DNA from: Flavobacteriales bacterium | GTDB lineage: Bacteria > Bacteroidota > Bacteroidia > Flavobacteriales_F > PHOS-HE28 | Length of the DNA stretch: 64,000 nt | Assembly (NCBI GenBank): GCA_019638115.1 | Contig: JAHBUK010000004.1 | Coordinates: forward strand, 160,794-224,793 | Direction of reading: 5' to 3' | Shown: positions 8,740 through 15,734 of the stretch, in pieces | Position numbering within the stretch: the stretch's first letter is position 1 | Layout: each line of letters starts with the position of its first letter | The notes under the pieces: model-generated | Told to the model about the DNA's origin: nothing | What the model saw: the letters and a program-made list of their open reading frames with translations, nothing else | Database searches by the model: none | Position numbers and translations under genes: made by a program

Positions 8740-9635
8740 GGGCGGGCATTCTTCTGGGGCTCGCGGCCCTTGTCACAGCGAGCGGTCACGCCCAGGACCG
8801 CATCGATCGCTTTTACGCGCTGGTCAATGGCGGTGACATCGCTGCTGCGGACAGCCTGGTAAGCGCGTGGGCGGTGGATGCGCCGCAGGATGCCGAGCTT
8901 TTCGTGGCCCGCTTCAACCTGCACCTGAAGTATGCCATGACGCCCGTGCTGCGCTTGGATACCGAGCCCTTGCACGGCGAGCAACTGGTGCTCACCGATC
9001 CGGAGACCGGTGCCGAAGTGGGCTACCTGGGCGAGGACATGGCCATGGCGGAGGCGGAGTTCGACCAGGCCTTAAAAGCCATTGCCGAAGGCATAGCCCT
9101 GCACCCGGACCGCTTGGACATGCACCTGGGGCGCATCTTCATCCTGGGCAAGGAAGCGCGCTACGCCGAACAGGCCGATGCCATCGTGCAGGTCTTGGAG
9201 CAGGACCAACGCAACCAGCACCAGTGGCTGTGGAGCAAGAACGTGCCACACCCCGATGGCCTGGACCTGCTGCAGAGCAGCATCCAAGGACACATGTACA
9301 CCATCTTCAACGACCCGTACGCGGACCTGGAGCCCATCGCCACGGTGAGCCGCAAGTTCATTGCCTGCTATCCGGACCACGTGTATGGCTACACCAACCT
9401 GGGCGGCTATCACGCCTCCAAGGAGGAATACGCGGAGGCCATGCGCAACTTCAACAAGGCCCACAGCCTGGACCCGAAGGACGCCCTGGTGCTGCTGAAC
9501 ATTGCGCATTGCCAGGAGCAGCAGGGCAACCCCAAGGCGGCCGCCGCCACCTACGACAAGGTGATGAAGTTGGATGACGCCGACGCTCGGGAATACGCGG
9601 CTGAGCGAAAAGCTGCATTGAAAGGCAAGCGTTGA
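8736..9635 (+). CDS. exported TPR protein
   Basis: A 299-residue protein with signal peptide MRAGILLGLAALVTASGHAQ. The C-terminal third shows tetratricopeptide repeats (GYTNLGGYHASKEEYAEAM, then NFNKAHSLDPKDALVLLNIA and a further unit); the N-terminal part is helical and unassigned. TPR modules usually mediate protein contacts. The start overlaps the stop of the SGNH gene (ATGA), so the two are coexpressed and the protein may act with that hydrolase in the periplasm. No specific function can be given. Confidence 0.8.
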   Translation: MRAGILLGLAALVTASGHAQDRIDRFYALVNGGDIAAADSLVSAWAVDAPQDAELFVARFNLHLKYAMTPVLRLDTEPLHGEQLVLTDPETGAEVGYLGEDMAMAEAEFDQALKAIAEGIALHPDRLDMHLGRIFILGKEARYAEQADAIVQVLEQDQRNQHQWLWSKNVPHPDGLDLLQSSIQGHMYTIFNDPYADLEPIATVSRKFIACYPDHVYGYTNLGGYHASKEEYAEAMRNFNKAHSLDPKDALVLLNIAHCQEQQGNPKAAAATYDKVMKLDDADAREYAAERKAALKGKR

Positions 9636-9662
9636 GGGGCGTCTTGGGCGGAACGGCCCGGC

Positions 9663-9670
9663 TATATTTG
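9663..9670 (+). promoter_or_regulatory. -7 promoter element TATATTTG
   Basis: A perfect TAnnTTTG match, 137 nt upstream of the GT2 start. The long leader contains a 36-codon ORF (9701-9811) whose stop overlaps the GT2 ATG. Confidence 0.55.
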
Positions 9671-9807
9671 GCGGCCTGCCGGATCGCCGATCCAGGGATC
9701 ATGCACACGGTCAGGTCGCGAAGCTCCATCGCACCCATGTACGACACCACCCACCGCGCTGTCCGGACCGCACCCGTGTGCGCGCCTGACGGGCGCCACC
9801 CTGCCGC

Positions 9808-10731
9808 ATGAAGGTATCGGTGGTGATCCCGTGCTACAACGTGGAAGGCTGGGTGGAAGCCTGCCTGCGCAGCACCTTGGCACAGGTACACCGCGATCTG
9901 GAGGTGATCTGCGTGGACGACGGCAGCACCGATGGCACCGCGGCGGTGATCGAAGGCCTGCAAGCCGAACAGCCGGGCAAGATCACGCTGATCCGGCAGG
10001 CCAACAGCGGCGCCACGGCCGCCCGCAACCGGGGCTTGGAGGCCGCCACCGGCACCTATGTGCAGTTCCTGGATGCGGACGACCTGCTGCTGCCCTTCAA
10101 ACTGAAACGCCAGCTTACCCTGGCCGAGCAGCGTGGACTGCCGGGCCTGATCGTGGGCAGCTACCGCACCATTTCGGCGGATGGGCGCCAGCGGAACGAA
10201 TCCGTGCAAAGCCCCAAGGACCGGGACCTGTGGCTGGACCTGATGCGCACCAACCTGGGCATCACCTCGGCCAACCTGTGGCGGCGCGACACCGTGGTGG
10301 AGGCCGGCGGCTGGAACACCGAACTGCGCAGCAGCCAGGAATACGACCTGATGTACCGCATGCTGGTAAAAGGTTGCGAAGTGGCTTTCGACCCTTTGGT
10401 GAACACCGTGATCCGCAAGCGCGAGTCGGGCAGCATCAGCCAAAGCAACCTGGCGGCCAATTGGAAGCGCTACGTGGATCTGCGGGTACACATCCTGGAA
10501 CACGTGGACGCCTTGGGCGTGGTGAAGGACCGGCGCACCTACCTGCAATACCTCTTCGACTCCATCCGGGTGCTGTACCTGCACGATCCCAAAACGGCGC
10601 TGGAGCTGTTCGACCGGCACATCCCGAAGAACTTCGTGCCCAAGCCTTCGCCAGCCACGGGCTGGCTGTACGTGCTTGCGTATCGTGTGCTGGGCTTCCG
10701 CCGTGCGCAGTCCCTGTCCCAGCGAACGTGA
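9808..10731 (+). CDS. glycosyltransferase family 2 protein
   Basis: A 307-residue inverting GT-A enzyme. It begins directly with the nucleotide-binding strand KVSVVIPCYN, followed by VDDGSTDGT and the metal-binding FLDADDLL (DxD) near residue 90. About 200 residues of variable acceptor region follow; no membrane segments are seen. It likely adds a sugar to a surface glycan, but it is not contiguous with the 2.3-6.4 kb operon. Its TGA abuts the stop of the convergent bshB1 gene with no spacer. Confidence 0.88.
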   Translation: MKVSVVIPCYNVEGWVEACLRSTLAQVHRDLEVICVDDGSTDGTAAVIEGLQAEQPGKITLIRQANSGATAARNRGLEAATGTYVQFLDADDLLLPFKLKRQLTLAEQRGLPGLIVGSYRTISADGRQRNESVQSPKDRDLWLDLMRTNLGITSANLWRRDTVVEAGGWNTELRSSQEYDLMYRMLVKGCEVAFDPLVNTVIRKRESGSISQSNLAANWKRYVDLRVHILEHVDALGVVKDRRTYLQYLFDSIRVLYLHDPKTALELFDRHIPKNFVPKPSPATGWLYVLAYRVLGFRRAQSLSQRT

Positions 10732-11451
10732 TCAGCGCAGGGCCACCAGGTCGTCCACGCCGGGTGGGCGGGCGGTGGTGAAGCCTTCGGCGAAGGTAAC
10801 GTTCATGAGGCGCCCCAACTGGCGGTGCCGCCCTTCCAGGAAGGGCATGAAATCGGGGTTGGCGATGGGGCTCTGCGGCTCGCTGCTCTTGGGATCGTGG
10901 AACTGCGAGGCGAAACAGCGCAGTGCCTCCTGCTTCTTCTCCCAGAAAGGCGTGATGTCCACCAGCAGCTGTGGCTCCACCCAATGGTCCTGGATGGCGT
11001 GCAGCACCTGCGTGGGGCGCCAAGCCTCCTGCTCCCGCCCATCGTGCGTGGTGTGGATGCGCCGCAAGCCGCTGAGGAAGGCTGCTTGGGCCACCAGCTC
11101 GGCACCCCGGCCATGGTCCGGATGGCGATCGCGGACAGCGTTGGTAAGCAGCACCTTTGGGCGGTGCCTGCGGATCGCATGGACCACTTTCAGCAGGCTG
11201 GGTTCATCGACCCGGAAAAAGCCGTCGGGCAGGCCCAATTGGTAACGGAAACGGGCTCCGAGCACCACCCGTGCGGCTTCGGCTTCTTGGGCGCGCAGCG
11301 CAGCGTTGCCGCGGGTACCAAGCTCCCCGGCGGTAAGTTCGACCAAGCCCACGGAGTGCCCCAGCGCGATGTGATGCAGCACCGTTCCCGCCATGGAGAT
11401 CTCAACGTCGTCGGGATGTGCGGTGATGCACAGGATGTCCACCTGTTCCAT
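10732..11451 (-). CDS. bshB1: bacillithiol biosynthesis deacetylase BshB1
   Basis: A 239-residue PIG-L/LmbE-family zinc hydrolase. The metal motif AHPDDVE is at residues 11-17, TAGELGTRG at about 40-48, and a HPDH motif follows near 115. Family knowledge: it removes the acetyl group from N-acetylglucosaminyl malate, the second step of bacillithiol synthesis, after BshA, whose gene is at 36149-37297. BshC is not in this window. It lies 32 bp downstream of the peroxidase gene on the same strand but has its own CACCTTTG element four bases before the ATG. Other PIG-L deacetylases are possible, but the GTRG segment and length fit BshB1. Confidence 0.85.
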   Translation of the reverse strand: MEQVDILCITAHPDDVEISMAGTVLHHIALGHSVGLVELTAGELGTRGNAALRAQEAEAARVVLGARFRYQLGLPDGFFRVDEPSLLKVVHAIRRHRPKVLLTNAVRDRHPDHGRGAELVAQAAFLSGLRRIHTTHDGREQEAWRPTQVLHAIQDHWVEPQLLVDITPFWEKKQEALRCFASQFHDPKSSEPQSPIANPDFMPFLEGRHRQLGRLMNVTFAEGFTTARPPGVDDLVALR

Positions 11452-11455
11452 GGCG

Positions 11456-11463
11456 CAAAGGTG
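11456..11463 (-). promoter_or_regulatory. -7-like element CACCTTTG, four bases before bshB1
   Basis: One mismatch to TAnnTTTG. The ATG at 11451 begins four bases after the final G, so the transcript would be leaderless. Confidence 0.45.
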
Positions 11464-11483
11464 GGGAACCTGCCGCTTGCGGA

Positions 11484-12071
11484 TCAGCCCTTCACCCAGT
11501 TCAGGATCTCGTCATCGAGCGGGCCCACGCCGGAGGGATGGGAGGCCACCAGGCGCCCTTCCTCATCGATGAGGAACTTGTGGAAGTTCCACTTCACGGA
11601 AGCGTCCATCACGCCGTTCTGCTCCTTGCTGGTGAGCCACTCGTACACGGGGCTCTTGTCCTTGCCCTTCACGCTCACCTTGGCCATCATGGGGAAGGTG
11701 ACACCGTAGTTCTTCTCGCAGAAGGCCGCGATCTGCGCCTCGCTGCCCGGCTCCTGGCCACCGAAATCGTTGCAGGGGAAGCCGATGATCACCAGGCCCT
11801 TGTCCTTGTAGGCGGCATAGAGCTCCTGCAATTGCGCGTACTGCTTGGTATAGCCGCATTCGCTGGCGGTGTTCACCACCAGGATCTTCCTGCCCTTGAA
11901 GCTTTCCATGGAGACCGGCTGGCCATTGATGTCGGTGGCGCTGAGGGCGTGGAAGGACTTGGCTTCGGGCATGGCAACGTTGCTGGCTGAGGGTTGAACG
12001 GCGTTGGTGGGGGCTGTTGCGCCGGTGCAGGCGAGCAACAGCGGCAGCAGGAGGAGGTGCTTGGGATGCAT
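11484..12071 (-). CDS. glutathione-peroxidase-fold thiol peroxidase, lipoprotein
   Basis: A 195-residue protein starting at ATG 12071. A lipoprotein signal peptide (LLLLPLLLACTG) precedes the domain, so it should be membrane-anchored in the periplasm. The peroxidatic Cys is in NTASECGYTKQY, the Gln in FGGQEPGS and the Trp/Asn in VKWNFHKFLID, giving the GPx catalytic tetrad. Bacterial Cys-type enzymes of this family reduce peroxides, usually with thioredoxin rather than glutathione. Its neighbour bshB1 makes bacillithiol, which suggests a thiol-redox unit (inference). A TTCCTTTG element lies three bases before the ATG. Confidence 0.9.
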   Translation of the reverse strand: MHPKHLLLLPLLLACTGATAPTNAVQPSASNVAMPEAKSFHALSATDINGQPVSMESFKGRKILVVNTASECGYTKQYAQLQELYAAYKDKGLVIIGFPCNDFGGQEPGSEAQIAAFCEKNYGVTFPMMAKVSVKGKDKSPVYEWLTSKEQNGVMDASVKWNFHKFLIDEEGRLVASHPSGVGPLDDEILNWVKG

Positions 12072-12074
12072 GCC

Positions 12075-12082
12075 CAAAGGAA
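12075..12082 (-). promoter_or_regulatory. -7-like element TTCCTTTG, three bases before the peroxidase start
   Basis: One mismatch to TAnnTTTG; only GGC separates it from the ATG. Confidence 0.45.
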
Positions 12083-12156
12083 CGAACGGGAGGGCGCATT
12101 GTTCAAGCGGAAAAATGGGGGCCAACCTTCCGGCCGGGTCGTGCGTAGAAGCGCAC

Positions 12157-12990
12157 ATGCGCCCACACTTGACCTTCCTATGCCTTGTTGCGATGGCAGG
12201 GAGCCCCGCCCTCCGAGCCCAGACCGCCGTTAAGATCACCGATGCCAACGCCATTGCCTGCGACCTGATGATCGGGCAGCTGGCCGATGCGCAGACCACC
12301 CTGCTGGCCGGCGGACTGGACAGCGCCACGGTGGAATCCGTGATCCTGGCCGAACTGCAAGGGGGCCGTCCCACAGCGCTGCAAAGCGACAGCGCCCGGG
12401 CCGTGAACGGAGGCGCAGCTGTGAACTACAGCGCCTACCAGCTCTGCGAGGTGGGTACCGAAGCCGGGCCGATGGCCTTGGTGCTGATCCCTGCCCGCGA
12501 GAACACCCACATGCCCGAAGGCTTGCGCAGCAACCGCGATTTCCACATGCTCGTGCGCCCGGACGGACTGCGCGCCGCAGCGGAACTGGTGCAGAAGCCC
12601 AAGCCCAGCCGTGGCCCTCGTTGGGAAGGCAAGCCAAGTGCGCGGATCGTGCGTACCGACGGTGTGTATGCCACCTACGACCTGGCCGCTGACCCCAAGG
12701 CACTGGCCGTGCTGGAACGCAGCGGCATGAGCCCGCAGGAGATCGAGGCCGTGCTCTTCCGCAGCCACCAGCGCAACTGGCCCGAGGGGCTTGATGAAGT
12801 ACACCAACGCGCCAAGCGCCCCGCCGACATCCAACGCCTGAAGGCCGTGGAAGCCGCCCGCTGGGACAACAAGGTGCTGCTGATCATCCCCGCCGAACTG
12901 AACCGCAAGATCCCATCGGCGGTGCGCCCCTACCTGGACATCTACATGGTGTACGAGGCCGATGCCGTGGCGGTGAAGACCAAGAAGTAA
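12157..12990 (+). CDS. secreted protein of unknown function
   Basis: A 277-residue protein from ATG 12157, where a signal peptide begins (LTFLCLVAMAGSPALRAQ); the longer frame overlaps the divergent peroxidase gene and is unlikely. I do not recognise the family. The mature part looks like two similar halves of about 120 residues, each ending in a segment of the form PARENTHMPEGLRSNRDFHM or PAELNRKIPSAVRPYLDIYM, which suggests an internal duplication. It is followed after about 30 bp by ccmB, but that gene appears to have its own promoter. Confidence 0.7.
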   Translation: MRPHLTFLCLVAMAGSPALRAQTAVKITDANAIACDLMIGQLADAQTTLLAGGLDSATVESVILAELQGGRPTALQSDSARAVNGGAAVNYSAYQLCEVGTEAGPMALVLIPARENTHMPEGLRSNRDFHMLVRPDGLRAAAELVQKPKPSRGPRWEGKPSARIVRTDGVYATYDLAADPKALAVLERSGMSPQEIEAVLFRSHQRNWPEGLDEVHQRAKRPADIQRLKAVEAARWDNKVLLIIPAELNRKIPSAVRPYLDIYMVYEADAVAVKTKK

Positions 12991-13005
12991 GCGCCCGGGC
13001 GGGGT

Positions 13006-13013
13006 TACCTTCG
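13006..13013 (+). promoter_or_regulatory. -7-like element TACCTTCG before ccmB
   Basis: One mismatch to TAnnTTTG, eight bases before the TTG start at 13022. It would drive the ccm operon with almost no leader. Confidence 0.45.
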
Positions 13014-13021
13014 CCCCCGCT

Positions 13022-13690
13022 TTGCGAACCCGGGAGATCCTCCACATCCTGCAACTCGAGGTAGCGCTGGACCTGCGCCAGCGCGCCGCATGGGGGGGCA
13101 TGCTCCTCTACGTGGTAAGCGCCGTGTACGTGGCCTACCTCAGCGTGAAAGGCGGGCTGGGCACCGCCACGTGGAACGCCCTCTTCTGGATCATCCTGCT
13201 CTTTGCGGCCTTCAACGCCCTGTCGCGCTCCTTCCAGCGCGAAGACCAAGGGCGCCAACTCTACCTCTACACCCTGGTGGACCCGCGCAGCGTGGTGCTG
13301 GCCCGCAGCCTCTACAACGCGCTGACCATGGTACTGCTGAGCCTGCTGAGCCTGGTCTTTTACACCCTGTTCCTCGGTGGTGAGGTGCTGGCGGAAGCCG
13401 ACCTGCCCCAGTTCCTGCTGGCCGTGGTGCTGGGCGGCATCGGCTTCGCGGCCGCCCTCACGCTGATATCCGCCATCGCAGCGCGCGCTGGAAACGGGCT
13501 GGGCCTCATGGCCATCCTGGGCTTCCCGATCGTGCTGCCCATGCTGCTGGCGGTGCTGCGTGCCAGCAAGCTGGCGCTGGATGGCGTGGCCTGGAGCGTG
13601 ACGGGCACCTACTTCCTGGGCCTGGTGCTGCTCGACGTGATAACCGTGACATTGGCCTGGTTGCTCTTCCCGTACCTTTGGCGCGATTGA
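13022..13690 (+). CDS. ccmB: heme exporter/cytochrome c maturation protein CcmB
   Basis: A 222-residue membrane protein with six hydrophobic segments (LLYVVSAVYVAYLSV, then LFWIILLFAAFNALS, and four more). The proposed start is TTG 13022, since no ATG lies nearby and the family begins shortly before the Leu-Glu-Val-Ala-Leu-Asp-Leu-Arg-Gln segment. CcmB is the permease of the CcmAB transporter that releases holo-CcmE in cytochrome c maturation. No ccmA ATPase gene lies beside it, so that subunit must be encoded elsewhere. It is the first gene of ccmB-C-D-E-F. Confidence 0.88.
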   Translation: MRTREILHILQLEVALDLRQRAAWGGMLLYVVSAVYVAYLSVKGGLGTATWNALFWIILLFAAFNALSRSFQREDQGRQLYLYTLVDPRSVVLARSLYNALTMVLLSLLSLVFYTLFLGGEVLAEADLPQFLLAVVLGGIGFAAALTLISAIAARAGNGLGLMAILGFPIVLPMLLAVLRASKLALDGVAWSVTGTYFLGLVLLDVITVTLAWLLFPYLWRD

Positions 13691-13694
13691 GAAA

Positions 13695-14702
13695 ATGAAG
13701 CACTGGTGGTGGAAATTCCTGGCGATCGCGTTGCTGCTGGTCGCTTCCATTGCCGGCCTGCGTGTGCCGCTCTCCCCCGCTTTGGTGCACGTGTCGCCCA
13801 GCCGGATTTCGCCGGGTGAAGTGAACATCGAGGTGACGGGCTACAACACCCGCTTTTCCGAGGGCATGCGGGCCTACTTGGAGAACGAAGGGCAGTACGT
13901 GTGCCCGGTGCGCGTGGAGGTGATCGACGCCACCCACGCCCGCATAACGGCGGTGGTCCCGGCCGGCCTGCGCGCCTCCATGACCGACCTGGTGGTGCAG
14001 GGCTTGAAGTACCCCGGCGCCTTCTTCACGGAGGGCTTGGGCGATGGCATTGAAAGCGGCCCCTGCGGCCCAAGCACCAACAAGCTCGACATGAGCGGCC
14101 TGGCGTTCACCTTCCCCAACCGCAGCATCCTTTACGAGAGCATCCGCAACCTGCACTTCCACGTGCCCATGTGGTTCACCATGATCGCGCTGATGGGCAT
14201 CTCCGTGTGGCGCAGCATACAAGTGCTGGGCAACAACTCGCTGGACCGCGACCGGCAGGCACGCAGCGCAGTGCACGTGGGGCTGCTGTTCTGCGCGCTG
14301 GGCCTCACCACCGGAGCCGTGTGGGCGCGGGCCACCTGGGGCGCCTTCTGGACCAACGACGTGAAGCTGAACGGTGCAGCGGTTACGGCCCTGATCTACC
14401 TGGCCTACCTCGTGCTCCGGGGCTCCATCCCCGATGCGCACAAACGTGCACGCTTGGCGGCCATCTACAACATCTTCGCCTTCGTGCTGCTGGTGATGTT
14501 CCTCTTCGTGGTGCCGCGCCTCAACGCCATCGACAGCCTGCACCCCGGCAACGGCGGCAACAGCGGCTTCAACGACCTGGACCTCGACAACCGCCTGCGC
14601 GTGATCTTCTACCCGGCCGTGGCCGGCTGGATCCTGCTGGGCATCTGGCTCTACGACCTGCGCCACCGCAGCCTGCGGATCAACGAACACCTGGACCGAT
14701 GA
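13695..14702 (+). CDS. ccmC: cytochrome c biogenesis protein CcmC/CcsA family
   Basis: A 335-residue heme-handling membrane protein. Residues 5-25 form TM1. A soluble insert of about 90 residues, absent from the E. coli protein, precedes the core; inserts here are common in Bacteroidota. The core has LHFHVPMWF with a likely heme-ligand His, and a Trp-rich motif ATWGAFWTNDVKLNGAAVTA, a divergent form of WGxxWxWD; a second His lies in DSLHPGNGG. It delivers heme to CcmE. It starts four bases after ccmB and its stop overlaps ccmD (ATGA). Confidence 0.85.
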   Translation: MKHWWWKFLAIALLLVASIAGLRVPLSPALVHVSPSRISPGEVNIEVTGYNTRFSEGMRAYLENEGQYVCPVRVEVIDATHARITAVVPAGLRASMTDLVVQGLKYPGAFFTEGLGDGIESGPCGPSTNKLDMSGLAFTFPNRSILYESIRNLHFHVPMWFTMIALMGISVWRSIQVLGNNSLDRDRQARSAVHVGLLFCALGLTTGAVWARATWGAFWTNDVKLNGAAVTALIYLAYLVLRGSIPDAHKRARLAAIYNIFAFVLLVMFLFVVPRLNAIDSLHPGNGGNSGFNDLDLDNRLRVIFYPAVAGWILLGIWLYDLRHRSLRINEHLDR

Positions 14703-14917
14703 GAACCGCCTTCACCCTTGCCCTGTTGATACTGCACATCCTGCCTGCAGCAGCCCAGGCACCCACCTGGCTGGAGGACCAACTGTATGGCGGAGGAAAG
14801 CTCAATGCCGTCATCGCCGTGGTCTCCATCATCCTGCTGGGCATCGGCATCTGGCTCTGGGCACAGGACAGAAGGTTGAAGCGAATGGAAAAAGCGATCG
14901 AAAAGAAAACAATGTGA
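14699..14917 (+). CDS. ccmD: CcmD-like small membrane protein
   Basis: A 72-residue protein starting in the ccmC stop codon. A signal-like hydrophobic N-terminus (LALLILHILPAAAQA) is followed by one transmembrane helix (VIAVVSIILLGIGIWLWA) and a basic tail RRLKRMEKAIEKK, the arrangement of CcmD, which helps release holo-CcmE from CcmABC. The assignment rests on size, topology and position. The stop codon lies within the first unit of the downstream repeat. Confidence 0.75.
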   Translation: MRTAFTLALLILHILPAAAQAPTWLEDQLYGGGKLNAVIAVVSIILLGIGIWLWAQDRRLKRMEKAIEKKTM

Positions 14918-15205
14918 AAATGGGAAGATGTGAAGATGTGAAAATGGGAGGATGTGAAGATGTGAAGATGGGAGGATGTGAAGATTGGAATGCGCGCCGT
15001 GGTCGGGGGCATCTCCACGTTTCCTCCTCCAAGCGCCTCCTCTCCACATCCTCACATCTGAGCTTCACATCTCCACATCATCTCTCCTCATCTTCACATC
15101 TGAGCCCCACATCTCCACATTCCCACATCTGAGCTTCACATCTCCACATCTACACATCTGAGCCCCACATTTTCACATCCGAGCTCCACATCTCCACATT
15201 CAACG
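14915..15205. repeat. low-complexity inverted repeat between ccmD and ccmE
   Basis: The left arm (about 14915-14990) repeats GATGTGAAGATGGGAG-type units. The right arm (about 15050-15205) repeats CACATCTGAGC, CACATCTCCACAT and TTCACATC units. The arms are complementary (GATGTGAAG against CTTCACATC), so a large imperfect hairpin is possible in the operon mRNA. About 60 bp of non-repeat sequence lies between them. It begins on the ccmD stop codon and ends two bases before the ccmE ATG. Confidence 0.85.
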
Positions 15206-15206
15206 C

Positions 15207-15596
15207 ATGAAACGCTCACACATCATCGCCATCGTCATCATCGCCGTGGCCATCGGTGCCTTGGTGGGATCGCTGTACGACAGCAGCACCTACGCCGATC
15301 TGCAGGAGGCCATGGCCCACCCGAACAAAGAGTACCACGTGGTGGGTGTGCTGGACCGCAGCGAGGAGATCGTCTACGAACCCAGCCTCAACGCCAGCCT
15401 CACCACCTTCACCATGGTGGACCTGAAGGGCAACCGCAGCCGGGTGCACCTGAGCATGGCCAAGCCCCAGGACTTCGAGCGCAGCGAGCGGTTGGTGCTC
15501 ATCGGCAAAGCCACCGCCGATGGTGCGTTCCACGCGCACAACATGCTGATGAAGTGCCCCAGCAAGTACAACGAGGAACACTCGATCGAAGGTTGA
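15207..15596 (+). CDS. ccmE: cytochrome c maturation heme chaperone CcmE, CxxxY type
   Basis: A 129-residue protein with an N-terminal membrane anchor (HIIAIVIIAVAIGALVG) and an OB-fold periplasmic domain. CcmE carries heme covalently to the CcmF lyase. In E. coli the heme bond is to a His in HxxxY; here the matching place near the C-terminus reads MLMKCPSKY, that is CxxxY. This natural variant is known from Desulfovibrio-type systems that also lack CcmG and CcmH, and neither is found here. It lies in the ccm operon after the repeat. Confidence 0.88.
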   Translation: MKRSHIIAIVIIAVAIGALVGSLYDSSTYADLQEAMAHPNKEYHVVGVLDRSEEIVYEPSLNASLTTFTMVDLKGNRSRVHLSMAKPQDFERSERLVLIGKATADGAFHAHNMLMKCPSKYNEEHSIEG

Positions 15597-15626
15597 ACAG
15601 TGAGGGGTTGCACACCATTGATCGGA

Positions 15627-15664
15627 GCGCCTGTAGCGTCGACCCATTGGGTCGACTACAGCGC
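15627..15664. repeat. long palindrome between ccmE and ccmF
   Basis: GTCGACCC and GGGTCGAC pair around an ATT loop; after a one-base bulge the stem continues with CTGTAG/CTACAG and GCGC/GCGC. The stem is about 18 bp. There is no T-tract, so it looks more like a dispersed palindromic repeat or mRNA-processing site than a terminator. Confidence 0.75.
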
Positions 15665-15734
15665 GAAGGATCAGGATGTCGCACCGATTGTCGCGCACAT
15701 CAGATCTCCGCATCCTGGATAAGGAACAATTGAC

